Numbered from the stretch's first letter, positions 17,828-26,874 are shown. The stretch is 64,000 nucleotides of DNA from Bacillota bacterium (GCA_023386315.1 JAEWJZ010000028.1:62001-126000), one strand, 5' to 3'. Program-made: numbers and translations. Notes: generated by a model not told the origin, from the sequence alone.

Positions 17828-18150
17828 ATACGATCCTCCTTTTTGCCGGTAATTAAGGGGGCGAAGACCGAAAGTTCATATTTCATATCAGGCTGTGCCT
17901 GAAGTGAAAAGACATAGCGTCCTGCCTTATCTGTAATCACATAGCCAAGAGGTGTTGCTGCGTGAGTTCCCATGTCCACTTGTGTAATCTGAATGACAGC
18001 ACCGCTGCAAGGGGTGTGATCAGGGCGGTAAACAGTCCCCTTTATGATTTGAAATTTCATTCGGCCAAGATGAAAATTAAAATGTTTTTTGCTGCAGGGC
18101 AGAAGCTTGGAACCGCTAATGGTAAAAGAGGACTTTTTATTACAGTTCAT
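17824..18150 (-). CDS. small single-domain protein, carboxypeptidase-regulatory-like fold
   Basis: A 108-residue protein with a basic N-terminus (MNCNKKSSFTISGSKLLPC) and then KGTVYRPDHTPCSGAVIQI ... GYVITDKAGRYVFSL ... YELSVFAPL, the same beta-sandwich pattern as its neighbours. The near-identical GYVIT(D/N)..G.(Y/F).(F/I) element shared with the adjacent gene shows they are paralogues. Coupled to the next gene by an ATGA overlap. No exported-protein signature. Role unknown. Confidence 0.7.
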   Translation of the reverse strand: MNCNKKSSFTISGSKLLPCSKKHFNFHLGRMKFQIIKGTVYRPDHTPCSGAVIQITQVDMGTHAATPLGYVITDKAGRYVFSLQAQPDMKYELSVFAPLITGKKEDRI

Positions 18151-18178
18151 GGTTTCAGTAACGCCCCCTTTTTTTACC

Positions 18179-18343
18179 TTAATCGTTCTGGGTATAAATG
18201 GTCACATTTAATTGCTGAGTGTCCTTTGTATCCTCAGAGCTGATAATATTCCCAGCCTGTTCTTTCCCGTTCACGATTATTCTGGATACTTTCATTTCCT
18301 TGTAATTGTTCTTGATTGCTTCAAATTTATTTTCGCCGTCCAT
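18179..18343 (-). CDS. 54-residue hypothetical protein
   Basis: A short ORF between the Maf-type gene and the small beta-sandwich genes, starting MDGENKFEAIKNNYKEMKVS and ending QLNVTIYTQND. A GAGGAA ribosome binding site lies 7-8 bases before the ATG. It is acidic and polar with an alternating beta-like C-terminus, and no family is recognised. Spacing to both neighbours (30-odd bases) fits one operon. Confidence 0.55.
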   Translation of the reverse strand: MDGENKFEAIKNNYKEMKVSRIIVNGKEQAGNIISSEDTKDTQQLNVTIYTQND

Positions 18344-18373
18344 TTTCAATTCCTCAAATTCCGTTTGGATTTA

Positions 18374-20104
18374 CTAAACTATATGCGATGGATAGAATTC
18401 TGATACCGTTGAACGAATCGTATCTCTTACCTCTGTAAGTATTTTATACAGCCGCTCTAAATACTCCATGAAAAAAGCTGCCTGGTATTGAAGATCAGAG
18501 GTCAGTTTTTCAAAATCCTTTGCAGACATTTGAGCGTTTCTTTCTTTCATTTCATAGAGAAATTCAGTAACATATCCTCCTAAATAGCGGCTCAGGGGGT
18601 CATTCTCAAAATTATTTACAATCTGCAGAATATATAGGATTCTCTGAAGATCAATATCATCTTCCTCAGCTTCCACAAGAGATTTTGTCTTATTTTCAGA
18701 AATAATGATTTGACACAATTCCAGCCCTTCACGTATTCGTAACAGGTATTCATTGAGGAATTCGATTATGATATTAATCGTCTCCTCTGGGTTCAGCCTC
18801 AGCTCATGATCTGGCAGGCAGGCATTTTTTTTGCCTGCACAGGAATCGTTTTTCAGTATTTCACTTAATTCCCGGTGAGGGGCCCCTTTTATCTCAGCTC
18901 CATAGGAACAGTTAATAAAACGAACGCGGGACCGGTCTTTATAACGGCTGATATAATATTCCAGATTCCGTCGGAAGGAATCCAGAGTAATGGAAGTTGC
19001 CGTCGGTTTGCCGTGAATATCTTTAATTAATATCTGAGTGTCATATTTGACACTGCTGTCATAAGGAAACAGTGCGCTGTCTGCATGATGCTTATTATTT
19101 GTGTGTGCAAAATCCTGTCCGGCCAGGAGAATAGGAGAGCAGCCAAGCATATTTGCAATGTCTATGCATGCGTGTGATACGGACCCTCCGCAGTACACCG
19201 CTTTTAAGTGCTCCATTCCCTTAATGGTATGGGAAAACAGGAGAGAGATAAATATTTTTTCTCCCTTATAATCCTTAATAAGATAACGGTTGCTGTATTC
19301 ATAAAAGGCCAGCGGCACGTTTAAATCCAAATGGTCTTTCATCATTTCATAATTGGCATTAACCGGGTCAACGGATACAATCATATCAGGCATGATACCG
19401 TTTTTGACGAGAGCATTCACCGTTCTGCTTCCTGTAATAATAAAGTAATCCTTCAGTTTGTCTTTGTACTTCAACATATCCTTTATATTCTGATCCAGTG
19501 ATGATCCGCCTGATACAATAATTGCAGGAACATCCGTGTTGGTTTTTATATACCGGTGAATGGGAGTGGTCTCTTCTATGATTTTCATGTTAGCAATCAT
19601 ATTTTTAATAAATATATTTTTAAACCGTTTTGCTAAATGGATCTGAGAAGCGGCATTCATAATCGTCCAGTCCAGGTGTTCAATCAGCCGGTCGTGTTCT
19701 TTTTTGTAAATCCTTTCGTAGTTTCCGAATGCATGAAAATAGATATTATTGATATTCTTATAAGTAATGGTTTCATCAAATATCTGTTTTATCAGTTCTT
19801 CGTTAAAAAAAACCAGGTGGATGTTATCGCCTAAATATGCAGGATACTGCTTAAAAACGGAACGGTTTGGTTCAAAGATAATGACCGTATTTCTGACGCA
19901 AATACATTTTTTTAATTGATCTAAATAAGCTCCTGTATCAATACCGAACAGAAATATCAGGGAATCAAATCTGATTCCCTCCAGTGTATCCATAAGCTTA
20001 TGGATTTGGTCTTCATAATGTATAAGGTCTGCAAGATACTCATATGTCCCGTCTTTTTTTATACGGCACACCTGGTATCCGTCAGAAGTTTTTATTTTTT
20101 TCAT
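18374..20104 (-). CDS. Maf/DUF115 family nonulosonic-acid glycosyltransferase
   Basis: A 576-residue protein of the motility-associated-factor (Maf, DUF115) family, which in flagellated bacteria transfers pseudaminic or legionaminic acid onto flagellin Ser/Thr. The central block PAIIVSGGSSLDQNIKDML ... ITGSRTVNALVKNGIMPDM ... SVDPVN is the DUF115/MptE-like core; LLAGQDFAHTNN follows at about residue 330. No flagellar gene is in the window, so the acceptor may be something else, possibly the tiny proteins in the same operon. It sits between those small genes and upstream of the sugar pathway. Confidence 0.82.
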   Translation of the reverse strand: MKKIKTSDGYQVCRIKKDGTYEYLADLIHYEDQIHKLMDTLEGIRFDSLIFLFGIDTGAYLDQLKKCICVRNTVIIFEPNRSVFKQYPAYLGDNIHLVFFNEELIKQIFDETITYKNINNIYFHAFGNYERIYKKEHDRLIEHLDWTIMNAASQIHLAKRFKNIFIKNMIANMKIIEETTPIHRYIKTNTDVPAIIVSGGSSLDQNIKDMLKYKDKLKDYFIITGSRTVNALVKNGIMPDMIVSVDPVNANYEMMKDHLDLNVPLAFYEYSNRYLIKDYKGEKIFISLLFSHTIKGMEHLKAVYCGGSVSHACIDIANMLGCSPILLAGQDFAHTNNKHHADSALFPYDSSVKYDTQILIKDIHGKPTATSITLDSFRRNLEYYISRYKDRSRVRFINCSYGAEIKGAPHRELSEILKNDSCAGKKNACLPDHELRLNPEETINIIIEFLNEYLLRIREGLELCQIIISENKTKSLVEAEEDDIDLQRILYILQIVNNFENDPLSRYLGGYVTEFLYEMKERNAQMSAKDFEKLTSDLQYQAAFFMEYLERLYKILTEVRDTIRSTVSEFYPSHIV

Positions 20105-20140
20105 GGTTTACTCCGGAAGAAGGTTGGTCTAAGCTTTTAC

Positions 20141-20431
20141 CTATAAAGGTGAAAAGGCAAGCAGCTGATATTGTTTGCCCTGGATTTTGGGCAAAGTAAA
20201 TCCATAGGTACCGTCAGAAAGAGAGAAGGTCACACCGATCCGGATAAACTGGGAGGGATCAGAAGCATCCAGGATACGGACCTCTACTGCTGCATTTGGG
20301 AAGGGGATTCCGTCCGGGCTGTACACGGTTCCTGTGATAACCAGAGATGAATCACAGGACAAAGTCACATCTGCAGTTACGATTTCGGAGCAGATCAGCT
20401 GGCAGCCGGTGAAACATAATTTAGATGACAT
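20141..20431 (-). CDS. small single-domain protein, carboxypeptidase-regulatory-like fold
   Basis: A 96-residue protein: a Cys-containing N-terminus (MSSKLCFTGCQLICSEIV), then VITGTVYSPDGIPFPNAAVEV ... GVTFSLSDGTYGFTLPKI ... YQLLAFSPL. This is again the regulatory-like beta-sandwich and the fourth paralogue in the cluster. Strong ribosome binding site (TAGGAGG). A GGAGGTG/CACCTCC hairpin just upstream could compete for it. Function unknown. Confidence 0.7.
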   Translation of the reverse strand: MSSKLCFTGCQLICSEIVTADVTLSCDSSLVITGTVYSPDGIPFPNAAVEVRILDASDPSQFIRIGVTFSLSDGTYGFTLPKIQGKQYQLLAFSPL

Positions 20432-20438
20432 ATTATCG

Positions 20439-20476
20439 CCTCCTAAGTAGGAGGTGCCCTAAAAACGAACACCTCC
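20439..20476 (-). promoter_or_regulatory. hairpin next to ribosome binding site
   Basis: On the minus strand GGAGGTG (20476-20470) can pair with CACCTCC (20456-20450); the latter could instead pair with the GGAGG ribosome binding site at 20443-20439. No T-run follows, so it is not a normal terminator. A possible translation or mRNA-processing control element; inference only. Confidence 0.35.
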
Positions 20477-20483
20477 GGAGTAT

Positions 20484-20768
20484 TTACTGAGCGTAGAATT
20501 TCAATGTCAGCTGGACATTAGCTCTGGTCGTAATACCGTAAACAGCATTTGCATCTGTAAATGTCAAACCGTTCGGCGTGGCAGTTGTGGGATTTGTACT
20601 CTCCCAGACAGCAACAGCGCCGCTTCTTAAGATGGTATTGCTAAATACTGCGGTACCTCTGGTTAAAAGCAGTCCCCAGCTTGTTGTTGACAGCTTAACA
20701 GGAAGAAGAATTCCTGAATCAGCAGAAGCCTGTGTGATTGTTTTGACAATCGGTTTATAGTTAGCCAT
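20484..20768 (-). CDS. 94-residue hypothetical structural-type protein, first gene of the cluster
   Basis: Begins MANYKPIVKTITQASADSG at the ATG at 20768, which has GAGGGGGCG just upstream; a longer upstream frame lacks a site. The sequence is rich in Ser, Thr, Ala and Val, with beta-type alternation (NTILRSGAVAVWES, TTRANVQLTLKFYAQ). It is predicted all-beta with no signal peptide. Ser/Thr richness would suit O-glycosylation by the Maf-type enzyme downstream. A spore-surface or fibre subunit is conceivable given the sigma-K-like promoter. No family recognised. Confidence 0.65.
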   Translation of the reverse strand: MANYKPIVKTITQASADSGILLPVKLSTTSWGLLLTRGTAVFSNTILRSGAVAVWESTNPTTATPNGLTFTDANAVYGITTRANVQLTLKFYAQ

Positions 20769-20813
20769 GAAAACGCCCCCTCTGCGTCTGATTAGAAATA
20801 CGTATTTCTCATA

Positions 20814-20840
20814 TATTATATGTACTTGTCTGAAAAGAGT
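20814..20840 (-). promoter_or_regulatory. sigma-K-like promoter of the glycosylation cluster
   Basis: On the minus strand CATATAATA (20822-20814) matches the sigma-K -10 consensus CATANNNTA, and an AC dinucleotide (20840-20839) lies 16 bases upstream, as sigma-K promoters require. The -35 region for sigma-A is poor. AT-richness makes chance matches possible. Confidence 0.4.
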
Positions 20841-20856
20841 GATAGCTGGAAATGGA

Positions 20857-20897
20857 AAAGACATGCGGATTAATAAATGCTTTTCCTGCATGTCTTT
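20857..20897 (-). terminator. terminator of the AraC-type regulator gene
   Basis: A perfect 10-bp stem AAAGACATGC / GCATGTCTTT, followed on the minus strand by TTCC. Separates the regulator from the glycosylation cluster. Confidence 0.6.
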
Positions 20898-20903
20898 GGT
20901 TGT

Positions 20904-23207
20904 TCATTTTGAAATAATCTTCTCAGATTTAAATTGTCCGGGTGTCATTCCTGTATGCTTTTTAAATACACGGATGAAGTTCTGCTGGGAATTAAAGCCA
21001 GTCGTGGAGGCAATCTCTTTTATCGGCTTACCGGCAGACAAAAGCAGTTCCTTTGCTTTTTCTATCCGGTATTGATTTAAATAGTCCACAAAATTGATCC
21101 CAAAGCTCTCTTTAAAAAGCCTGCTCAAATAGCTGGTGGTGGTTTTGCATTGGTCCGCCAGCAGATTCAAAGAAAGGTCTGGGTCTGCATAATTCTCTTC
21201 AATGCAGCGTTTTGCCCGTATTAAATACTTATGCTGCTGTTTTAAATATTTTTCCGACAGTAAATTCACAGCAGCCGTACAAAACGGCACCATAAATTCC
21301 TGCATACAGGAGGGATTTCCTGCGCATTTGTCCGGATAGGGTTCCGGATCGAAAAGAAATGCATATTCTTTTTCCTCGGAATCCGTGATGCGGTAAGAGG
21401 CAAGTGTACTTAAAAAAGCAAGGCGGTAATATTCAAAAGCTCTGCAGATTTCCTCGGGATTACCGTCATGAGGTAAGGTGTGGCAGATATGGAGAGCCTT
21501 TTTTAAAGCTGAATCAGTATCGCCTTTCATAATTAATTCGGAAATGGATTTCATCTGCAGCTGGAAGAAATGGTAGTTGTACTTCACAGAATCTTCTTCT
21601 GTACTCACAGATATCCCATCTGCATTTTCGGACGGGTATTTTTGTCTGGCAAGTCTTTCCAGGCTTTCCTGATAGGAAAAGGACACATTTTGAATGGAGC
21701 TGCATTTTGGGCCAATTTCCAGCAATATACCGTTTCTGCGATTATCTGCGGATTGAAAGAAGGACTGTTCCAGTTTAATTTCGAAATCCGTTATTTTATT
21801 ATATCCAAGGTCTGCATCGAACTGGATAATTACAGCATAAAGTGAATCGTCAATCTGCTGCAGTACATATCTGCAGATACCGTCAGAATCCAGCTGAAGG
21901 ATCTGCTTTAAACGGTCTGCCAGCTGGTGTCTTAACATTGGTTCAACAAAATCCCGGAATGTTAATGTGATCACTTTACAGGGATTTTCTGTATTTAAGG
22001 GACTGCTTATATTTGTAAGTATGTTTTGGATATAAGGAAGGTCCATAGGCTTTCCATTCAGGAGATCAAAATAAAATTCCTTTGATATTTTTGGAATCAT
22101 ATTACTTAAAATATAATCCAGCTGATATTTATGGTTGGATATCTTTAAAAAGCTTTCCGTCAGATAATCCCATTCATTTTTACTGTCAGTACTGTTTCCG
22201 CCGTTTTCCTTTGAAGAGATCATTTTCTTTAATTTCTGCACAGGCATATAGCTTAAGTAAAGGACACATACCGACAAAAGAGTGCTTAAAATCAAAATCA
22301 GGGCAAAATAGGGAAGAGAATTCATCAGCACTATGCGCAAGGAGGGCATGAAAGCCATGTCATCTACCAGCAGAATCAGATTAATACCGGTCTGATCAGA
22401 CTGACAGAAATAATAATGCTGATTTTCTGAATATACGGTATTTTTGCCCTCTTTTATATAGCCTGGTATCATCTCAATGAATCCTTCGGGCACCCTGTCA
22501 TAATCCAGCATTCCTGGAAAGAGAGGATGAAAGTCATTGTCATAGGCCAGGAGATGGCTGTAGGATGTCTGGGCGGCTTCCAATGCATTATAAAGGATAG
22601 AGGATTTCATCTTCATAAACAGCGTTCCCAGTCCCTTTTTTCCATTTAGGGGAAAGTCCCTCACCATATAGACTCTGCCATTATAAATCTCAATGGAGGT
22701 GGTGCGCCCGCTTTTAAGCAGAACCGTGGAGGGGCGGGAGGCAAAGTGCCTGTCCACCAGATCCCTTTCACGGAAAAAGTCCAGAGAGCACTTCTCATAG
22801 GTAGAAGTAAGAACCTGATTGGTTTCTCTTATGTAGAGATATATTTCTTCCATTCCTTCCGTTTCCTGACAGTAACCATTTAAAACAGACCATACCTGGT
22901 AATTTGCCACAGAGTCTAAAGGCTTCGGAGTCACGACGGAATCCACAATACTGGCATCATATGTAATATGAGTCAGTGAGTTATGGAATCCGGAAAACAA
23001 AGTGTCCAGTGTCTTTATGGATACCTCCAGGGTATTGTTGTAAATCAGGTTATTATTTTTAAAAAAGGTGGCCGTAGTCTGATGGTTGACTACCATGGAT
23101 ACCACTGTCATTAAAATTCCGCTGAAAGCCACCATCACAGTGAAGAGCTGTGTCAGAAGTTTTTTGTTCTGGAATTTACGTAAGATGTCTTTTAAATTAT
23201 GATTCAT
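20904..23207 (-). CDS. membrane-anchored AraC family regulator
   Basis: A 767-residue protein. The N-terminus is a membrane helix (about residues 18-40), followed by an extracytoplasmic sensor region, a second helix near 300-320 (FALILILSTLLSVCVLYLSY), a cytoplasmic linker, and a C-terminal AraC double helix-turn-helix (from ~665: LSLNLLADQCKTTTSYLSRLFKESF and IKEIASTTGFNSQQNFIRVFKKHTG). Such one-component membrane regulators usually sit divergent from an ABC transporter and sense its ligand outside the cell. Here the divergent transporter operon starts 265 bases away. Likely activator of that operon (inference). Confidence 0.88.
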   Translation of the reverse strand: MNHNLKDILRKFQNKKLLTQLFTVMVAFSGILMTVVSMVVNHQTTATFFKNNNLIYNNTLEVSIKTLDTLFSGFHNSLTHITYDASIVDSVVTPKPLDSVANYQVWSVLNGYCQETEGMEEIYLYIRETNQVLTSTYEKCSLDFFRERDLVDRHFASRPSTVLLKSGRTTSIEIYNGRVYMVRDFPLNGKKGLGTLFMKMKSSILYNALEAAQTSYSHLLAYDNDFHPLFPGMLDYDRVPEGFIEMIPGYIKEGKNTVYSENQHYYFCQSDQTGINLILLVDDMAFMPSLRIVLMNSLPYFALILILSTLLSVCVLYLSYMPVQKLKKMISSKENGGNSTDSKNEWDYLTESFLKISNHKYQLDYILSNMIPKISKEFYFDLLNGKPMDLPYIQNILTNISSPLNTENPCKVITLTFRDFVEPMLRHQLADRLKQILQLDSDGICRYVLQQIDDSLYAVIIQFDADLGYNKITDFEIKLEQSFFQSADNRRNGILLEIGPKCSSIQNVSFSYQESLERLARQKYPSENADGISVSTEEDSVKYNYHFFQLQMKSISELIMKGDTDSALKKALHICHTLPHDGNPEEICRAFEYYRLAFLSTLASYRITDSEEKEYAFLFDPEPYPDKCAGNPSCMQEFMVPFCTAAVNLLSEKYLKQQHKYLIRAKRCIEENYADPDLSLNLLADQCKTTTSYLSRLFKESFGINFVDYLNQYRIEKAKELLLSAGKPIKEIASTTGFNSQQNFIRVFKKHTGMTPGQFKSEKIISK

Positions 23208-23471
23208 GATTTATGGCCCCTCCCTGAAGAAAAATTATATAAATGTTACAAAAATAAGTATATAAGATTTGAAGATTGATAACAAGTGCTGAAAGAAGTG
23301 ATTCTTTTGATAAATTTTGTTCTATTAACAAATATTATCTTTTCAGGGCAAATAATGGAAATTAGTTGAAGAATGGGATATTTACAGCCTGCATACCGGT
23401 GGGCTATACTCAGGATACAAAAAACGAGCTCGGTTTGATGTGAATTTTTATGGAGAAAGGGAAAGAACATT

Positions 23472-25055
23472 ATGCAAAAAAGAATTATTTGCTGTCTGCT
23501 GGCGGCTGCCCTGGGGGTAGGCACGCTGTCGGGCTGCGGGGGCAGTGCTAATAGCAGTACCCCAGAGACGAAAGCGGCAGGCGGTGCAGAAAACTCTGCC
23601 GGTAAAAAAGAAGGCGGAGAAAATGTTGTAACGTTTTCTATGTCTGAGGATGTTTATACATGGGATCCCATGGGACAGCCGGTTGTTCCGTTTTACAGTA
23701 TTCAGCTTTTGATTTACGATATGCTGGTGCGCACGGACCACGCAGGTAATTATGAACCAGGTCTCGCCACAGAATGGAGCGTATCCGATGATGGTCTGGA
23801 CTGGACCTTCAAATTAAGACAGGGCGTTAAATTCCATAATGGAGAAGATTTTAATGCAGATTGTGTTAAGGCAACTCTGGAAAGAGGTGCGTTTAACAAT
23901 ACCTTAAATATGAACTTCCTCTGGTCTGATATTGAATCCGTGGAAGCAGCAGACGAATATACAGCTGTTGTACACTGTAAGAAGCCAATCGGAGATATGC
24001 TCAACCAGCTTACCTATATGCCCATGCTTCCGGCAAAGGCTCTGGCAGAGCAGGGAGAGGATATGTTTAAGACAAGCCCTGGTACAGGTCCATGGAAATT
24101 TGTCAGCTGGGACCCGGGTAATGAAGCGGTATTCGTAAGAAACGATGATTACTGGGATTGGGGTGATCAGAAATCCAATGTGGATAAGATCATTTACAAG
24201 CCAATCTCTGAGGATACCACCCGTGTATCCAGCATGAGAACCGGTGAATTTGATTTGATTTCCAATATTCCTCCGGATCAGGTGGATGTACTTTCCGGAA
24301 CAGATGGAGTCACAGTGGATTCCAAGCCTGGTACAACCATCAGCTGGATGGCTCTTCAGTGCGGACAGGGAAAACCTTTTGCGGATAAAAATGTGCGTCT
24401 CGCCCTGACCCATGCAATAGACCGGAAGCTGATCGTAGAGAGCATTCTTGGTTCCGGATCTCCGGCTTTCTGGCCTGTAATGGAGGGGGTTACAGGATAT
24501 GATAAGGACCTGGAAAGTAAGTACAATCAGTATGATCCCGAGCTTGCAAAGAAACTTCTGAAAGAAAGCAGCTACAAAGGAGAAGAAATCTACTTTATGG
24601 CCATTGACGGAAAAGTGCCGCGTACAAAAGAGGTCCTTCAGGCGGTGATGTCCATGATGACGGAAGCAGGATTTAACGTAAAACTGGAGATCATGGAAGG
24701 CGCTACTTTTGTAACCAAGCGCTCTGCCGGAGATTATGATATTGCATTCTCCAATGTATTTTACAACAACGGATCTCCATGGAGACATATGATTACTCAC
24801 TGGCTGTCCGATTCCTGTAATACCCAGCTTGAGAATCCTGAAATCACTTCTCTGTTAACAGAAGCCAGACAAACCATTGACAGAAGCAAACAGGATGAAC
24901 TGTTAAAGCAGGCGTTTACACTTATGATGGAGGATGGAGGCCGTATGTGCTACTTCATCAATCTGGATACCATCAATGCTTATTCCAATAAGCTGAGCGG
25001 AGTCAAGCTTTACAACGATACCATTATTGACCTTTCAAGAGTCATGAAAAACTAA
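23472..25055 (+). CDS. ABC transporter extracellular solute-binding lipoprotein, family 5
   Basis: A 527-residue lipoprotein. The lipobox LSGC is at residues 19-22 after a short basic/hydrophobic signal, followed by a Ser/Gly/Glu-rich linker. The SBP_bac_5 pattern is clear: YEPGLATEWSVSDDGLDWTFKLRQGVKFHNGEDF, then TGPWKFVSWDPG and VRLALTHAID. The family binds oligopeptides, nickel or oligosaccharides. The downstream sugar-acid enzymes make a glycoside or aldonate ligand plausible. First gene of an operon running to 31942; GGGAAAG ribosome binding site. Confidence 0.92.
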   Translation: MQKRIICCLLAAALGVGTLSGCGGSANSSTPETKAAGGAENSAGKKEGGENVVTFSMSEDVYTWDPMGQPVVPFYSIQLLIYDMLVRTDHAGNYEPGLATEWSVSDDGLDWTFKLRQGVKFHNGEDFNADCVKATLERGAFNNTLNMNFLWSDIESVEAADEYTAVVHCKKPIGDMLNQLTYMPMLPAKALAEQGEDMFKTSPGTGPWKFVSWDPGNEAVFVRNDDYWDWGDQKSNVDKIIYKPISEDTTRVSSMRTGEFDLISNIPPDQVDVLSGTDGVTVDSKPGTTISWMALQCGQGKPFADKNVRLALTHAIDRKLIVESILGSGSPAFWPVMEGVTGYDKDLESKYNQYDPELAKKLLKESSYKGEEIYFMAIDGKVPRTKEVLQAVMSMMTEAGFNVKLEIMEGATFVTKRSAGDYDIAFSNVFYNNGSPWRHMITHWLSDSCNTQLENPEITSLLTEARQTIDRSKQDELLKQAFTLMMEDGGRMCYFINLDTINAYSNKLSGVKLYNDTIIDLSRVMKN

Positions 25056-25077
25056 TCTATAACCAGGGGGTAATGAA

Positions 25078-26007
25078 ATGCAGAATTTCATGCAGTTTAT
25101 GGTAAAAAGACTGCTGTCAGCGGTTATCGTGCTTTTTGGCGTATCCATTGTAGCCTTTGGACTTATGCGTCTCGCCCCGGGCAATCCGGCAGCTCTCATG
25201 CTGCCGGATAATGCCACAGTGGAGCAGATCGCAGCCGTAGAAGCCAAAATGGGACTGAATAAACCGCTTATCCAGCAATACTTCATTTATATTGGAGATG
25301 TTCTCCACGGAAATCTGGGTACATCTATTTTTTTTAACCGTTCTTGCGGGGAACTGATATTCGGACGTCTTCCGGCTACTGGTTTACTGACCTTTGCTGC
25401 AGTAGTTGTGTCCATCTTAGTCAGCTTTCCCATGGGAATTATATCAGGAATCAAGAAGGGGTCAGCAATTGATTTTTTCTCCATGGTATTTGCTCTTTTA
25501 GGAATGTCCATGTCCCAGGTATGGCTGGGTCTGCTCTTTATCCTGTTTTTCGGAGTTTTTATGGGATTGCTTCCCACCCAGGGGTACGGTTCCTTCCGGA
25601 ATCTGATTCTTCCGGCACTAACCCTTGGACTTCCCCTTGCTGCTTTAGTCACAAGAATGCTTCGTTCCGGAATGTATGAGGTTCTGGAAGAGGATTACAT
25701 CACAGCGACAAAGGCAAGAGGAATCGGTAATTTTAAGATCTATACCAGATATGCTTTAAAAAATGCTCTGCTTCCCACCATTACCATCATCGGAATGCAG
25801 ATCGGACAGCTTCTTGCAGGGGCCATTATTGTGGAACAGGTATTTGGCTGGCCGGGACTTGGAAGTCTGACTGTAAAAGCCATTAACATGAGGGATTTTC
25901 CTCTGATTCAGTCCATCCTGCTTGTAACGGCTTCCCTGTTCGTAATCATCAATATTCTGGTGGATATCATCTATGTGGCTGTTGATCCGCGCATGAGCCT
26001 GAATTAG
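25078..26007 (+). CDS. ABC transporter permease, DppB/OppB type
   Basis: A 309-residue inner-membrane permease with six predicted membrane helices. It starts MQNFMQFMVKRLLSAVIVLFG, has the large first extracytoplasmic loop typical of OppB/DppB, and the ATPase-coupling EAA motif around residues 205-225 (EEDYITATKARGIGNFKIYTRYAL). Pairs with the next permease. AGGGGG ribosome binding site and 22-base spacing from the binding protein gene. Confidence 0.92.
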   Translation: MQNFMQFMVKRLLSAVIVLFGVSIVAFGLMRLAPGNPAALMLPDNATVEQIAAVEAKMGLNKPLIQQYFIYIGDVLHGNLGTSIFFNRSCGELIFGRLPATGLLTFAAVVVSILVSFPMGIISGIKKGSAIDFFSMVFALLGMSMSQVWLGLLFILFFGVFMGLLPTQGYGSFRNLILPALTLGLPLAALVTRMLRSGMYEVLEEDYITATKARGIGNFKIYTRYALKNALLPTITIIGMQIGQLLAGAIIVEQVFGWPGLGSLTVKAINMRDFPLIQSILLVTASLFVIINILVDIIYVAVDPRMSLN

Positions 26008-26019
26008 GGAGGAAACAAC

Positions 26020-26874
26020 ATGAAAAAAAGTGAATTGCTTCGAAGAATGAAAAAGTCGAAGTTTTTTGTTATCGGGCTGGTCATAGCTGTTTTTGTTACT
26101 CTGGCAGCCTTCACTTCACCGCTGTTTGTGGTTCATGATCCCATACAGTCGGATTTACGCAAACGTCTGATTTCACCGGAATTCCTTGGAAATGGAATAA
26201 ACGGATACATACTGGGCACAGATGCCCTTGGACAGGATATTTTTACAAGGCTGGTTACCGGCTGCCGTATTTCTTTATTAATAGCAGCAGCAGGGGTGCT
26301 GATTCCTGCCTTAATCGGAACTGCACTGGGAGCAATTGCAGGATTTTTCGGCGGCACCATCGATAACGTTATCATGCGTATCTGTGATATACAGCTCTCT
26401 ATTCCCACCATGGTTCTGGCAATTACCGTAATGGCAATTTTCGGCAACAGCGTACCCAATCTTTTGCTGGTTCTTGCCATTGTGGGCTGGACCTCTTACA
26501 CGAGGGTGGTGCGGGGAAGCGTAATGGGAATCCGCAACAGCGAATTTATCCAGGCATCAAGAGTACTTGGCGCTTCCAATGCCAGGATACTTATAACCCA
26601 GGTCCTTCCCTGCGTGCTTACTCCGCTCATTATCTTAATGAGCCAGCAGATCGGATTTGTCATTCTGACTGAGGCTAACTTAAGCTTCCTTGGCATGGGA
26701 GTTCCCCTTCCAAATCCGTCGCTGGGCTCCATGATTGCAGATGGCAGAGAGTATATCGCCACTGCCCCCTGGACGGTAGTCGTTCCGGGAGTGACGTTAA
26801 TGATCATTGTACTGGCATTTAACTTCCTTGGTGACGGAGTACGCGACATTCTGGATCCCAAAAACAAAGATTAA
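26020..26874 (+). CDS. ABC transporter permease, DppC/OppC type
   Basis: A 284-residue permease with an N-terminal OppC_N segment (one helix, ...FFVIGLVIAVFVTLAAFTSPLF), the HDPIQSD and GTDALGQDIFTRL blocks characteristic of DppC/OppC, and the EAA loop (EFIQASRVLGASNARILITQVLP). Starts 12 bases after the first permease. Together they form the heterodimeric channel. Confidence 0.92.
   Translation: MKKSELLRRMKKSKFFVIGLVIAVFVTLAAFTSPLFVVHDPIQSDLRKRLISPEFLGNGINGYILGTDALGQDIFTRLVTGCRISLLIAAAGVLIPALIGTALGAIAGFFGGTIDNVIMRICDIQLSIPTMVLAITVMAIFGNSVPNLLLVLAIVGWTSYTRVVRGSVMGIRNSEFIQASRVLGASNARILITQVLPCVLTPLIILMSQQIGFVILTEANLSFLGMGVPLPNPSLGSMIADGREYIATAPWTVVVPGVTLMIIVLAFNFLGDGVRDILDPKNKD

Noticed and set aside
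23904-24800. A 298-residue antisense open frame inside the solute-binding protein gene.
   Set aside because: It lacks a ribosome binding site, and the plus-strand frame is a clear family-5 binding protein.
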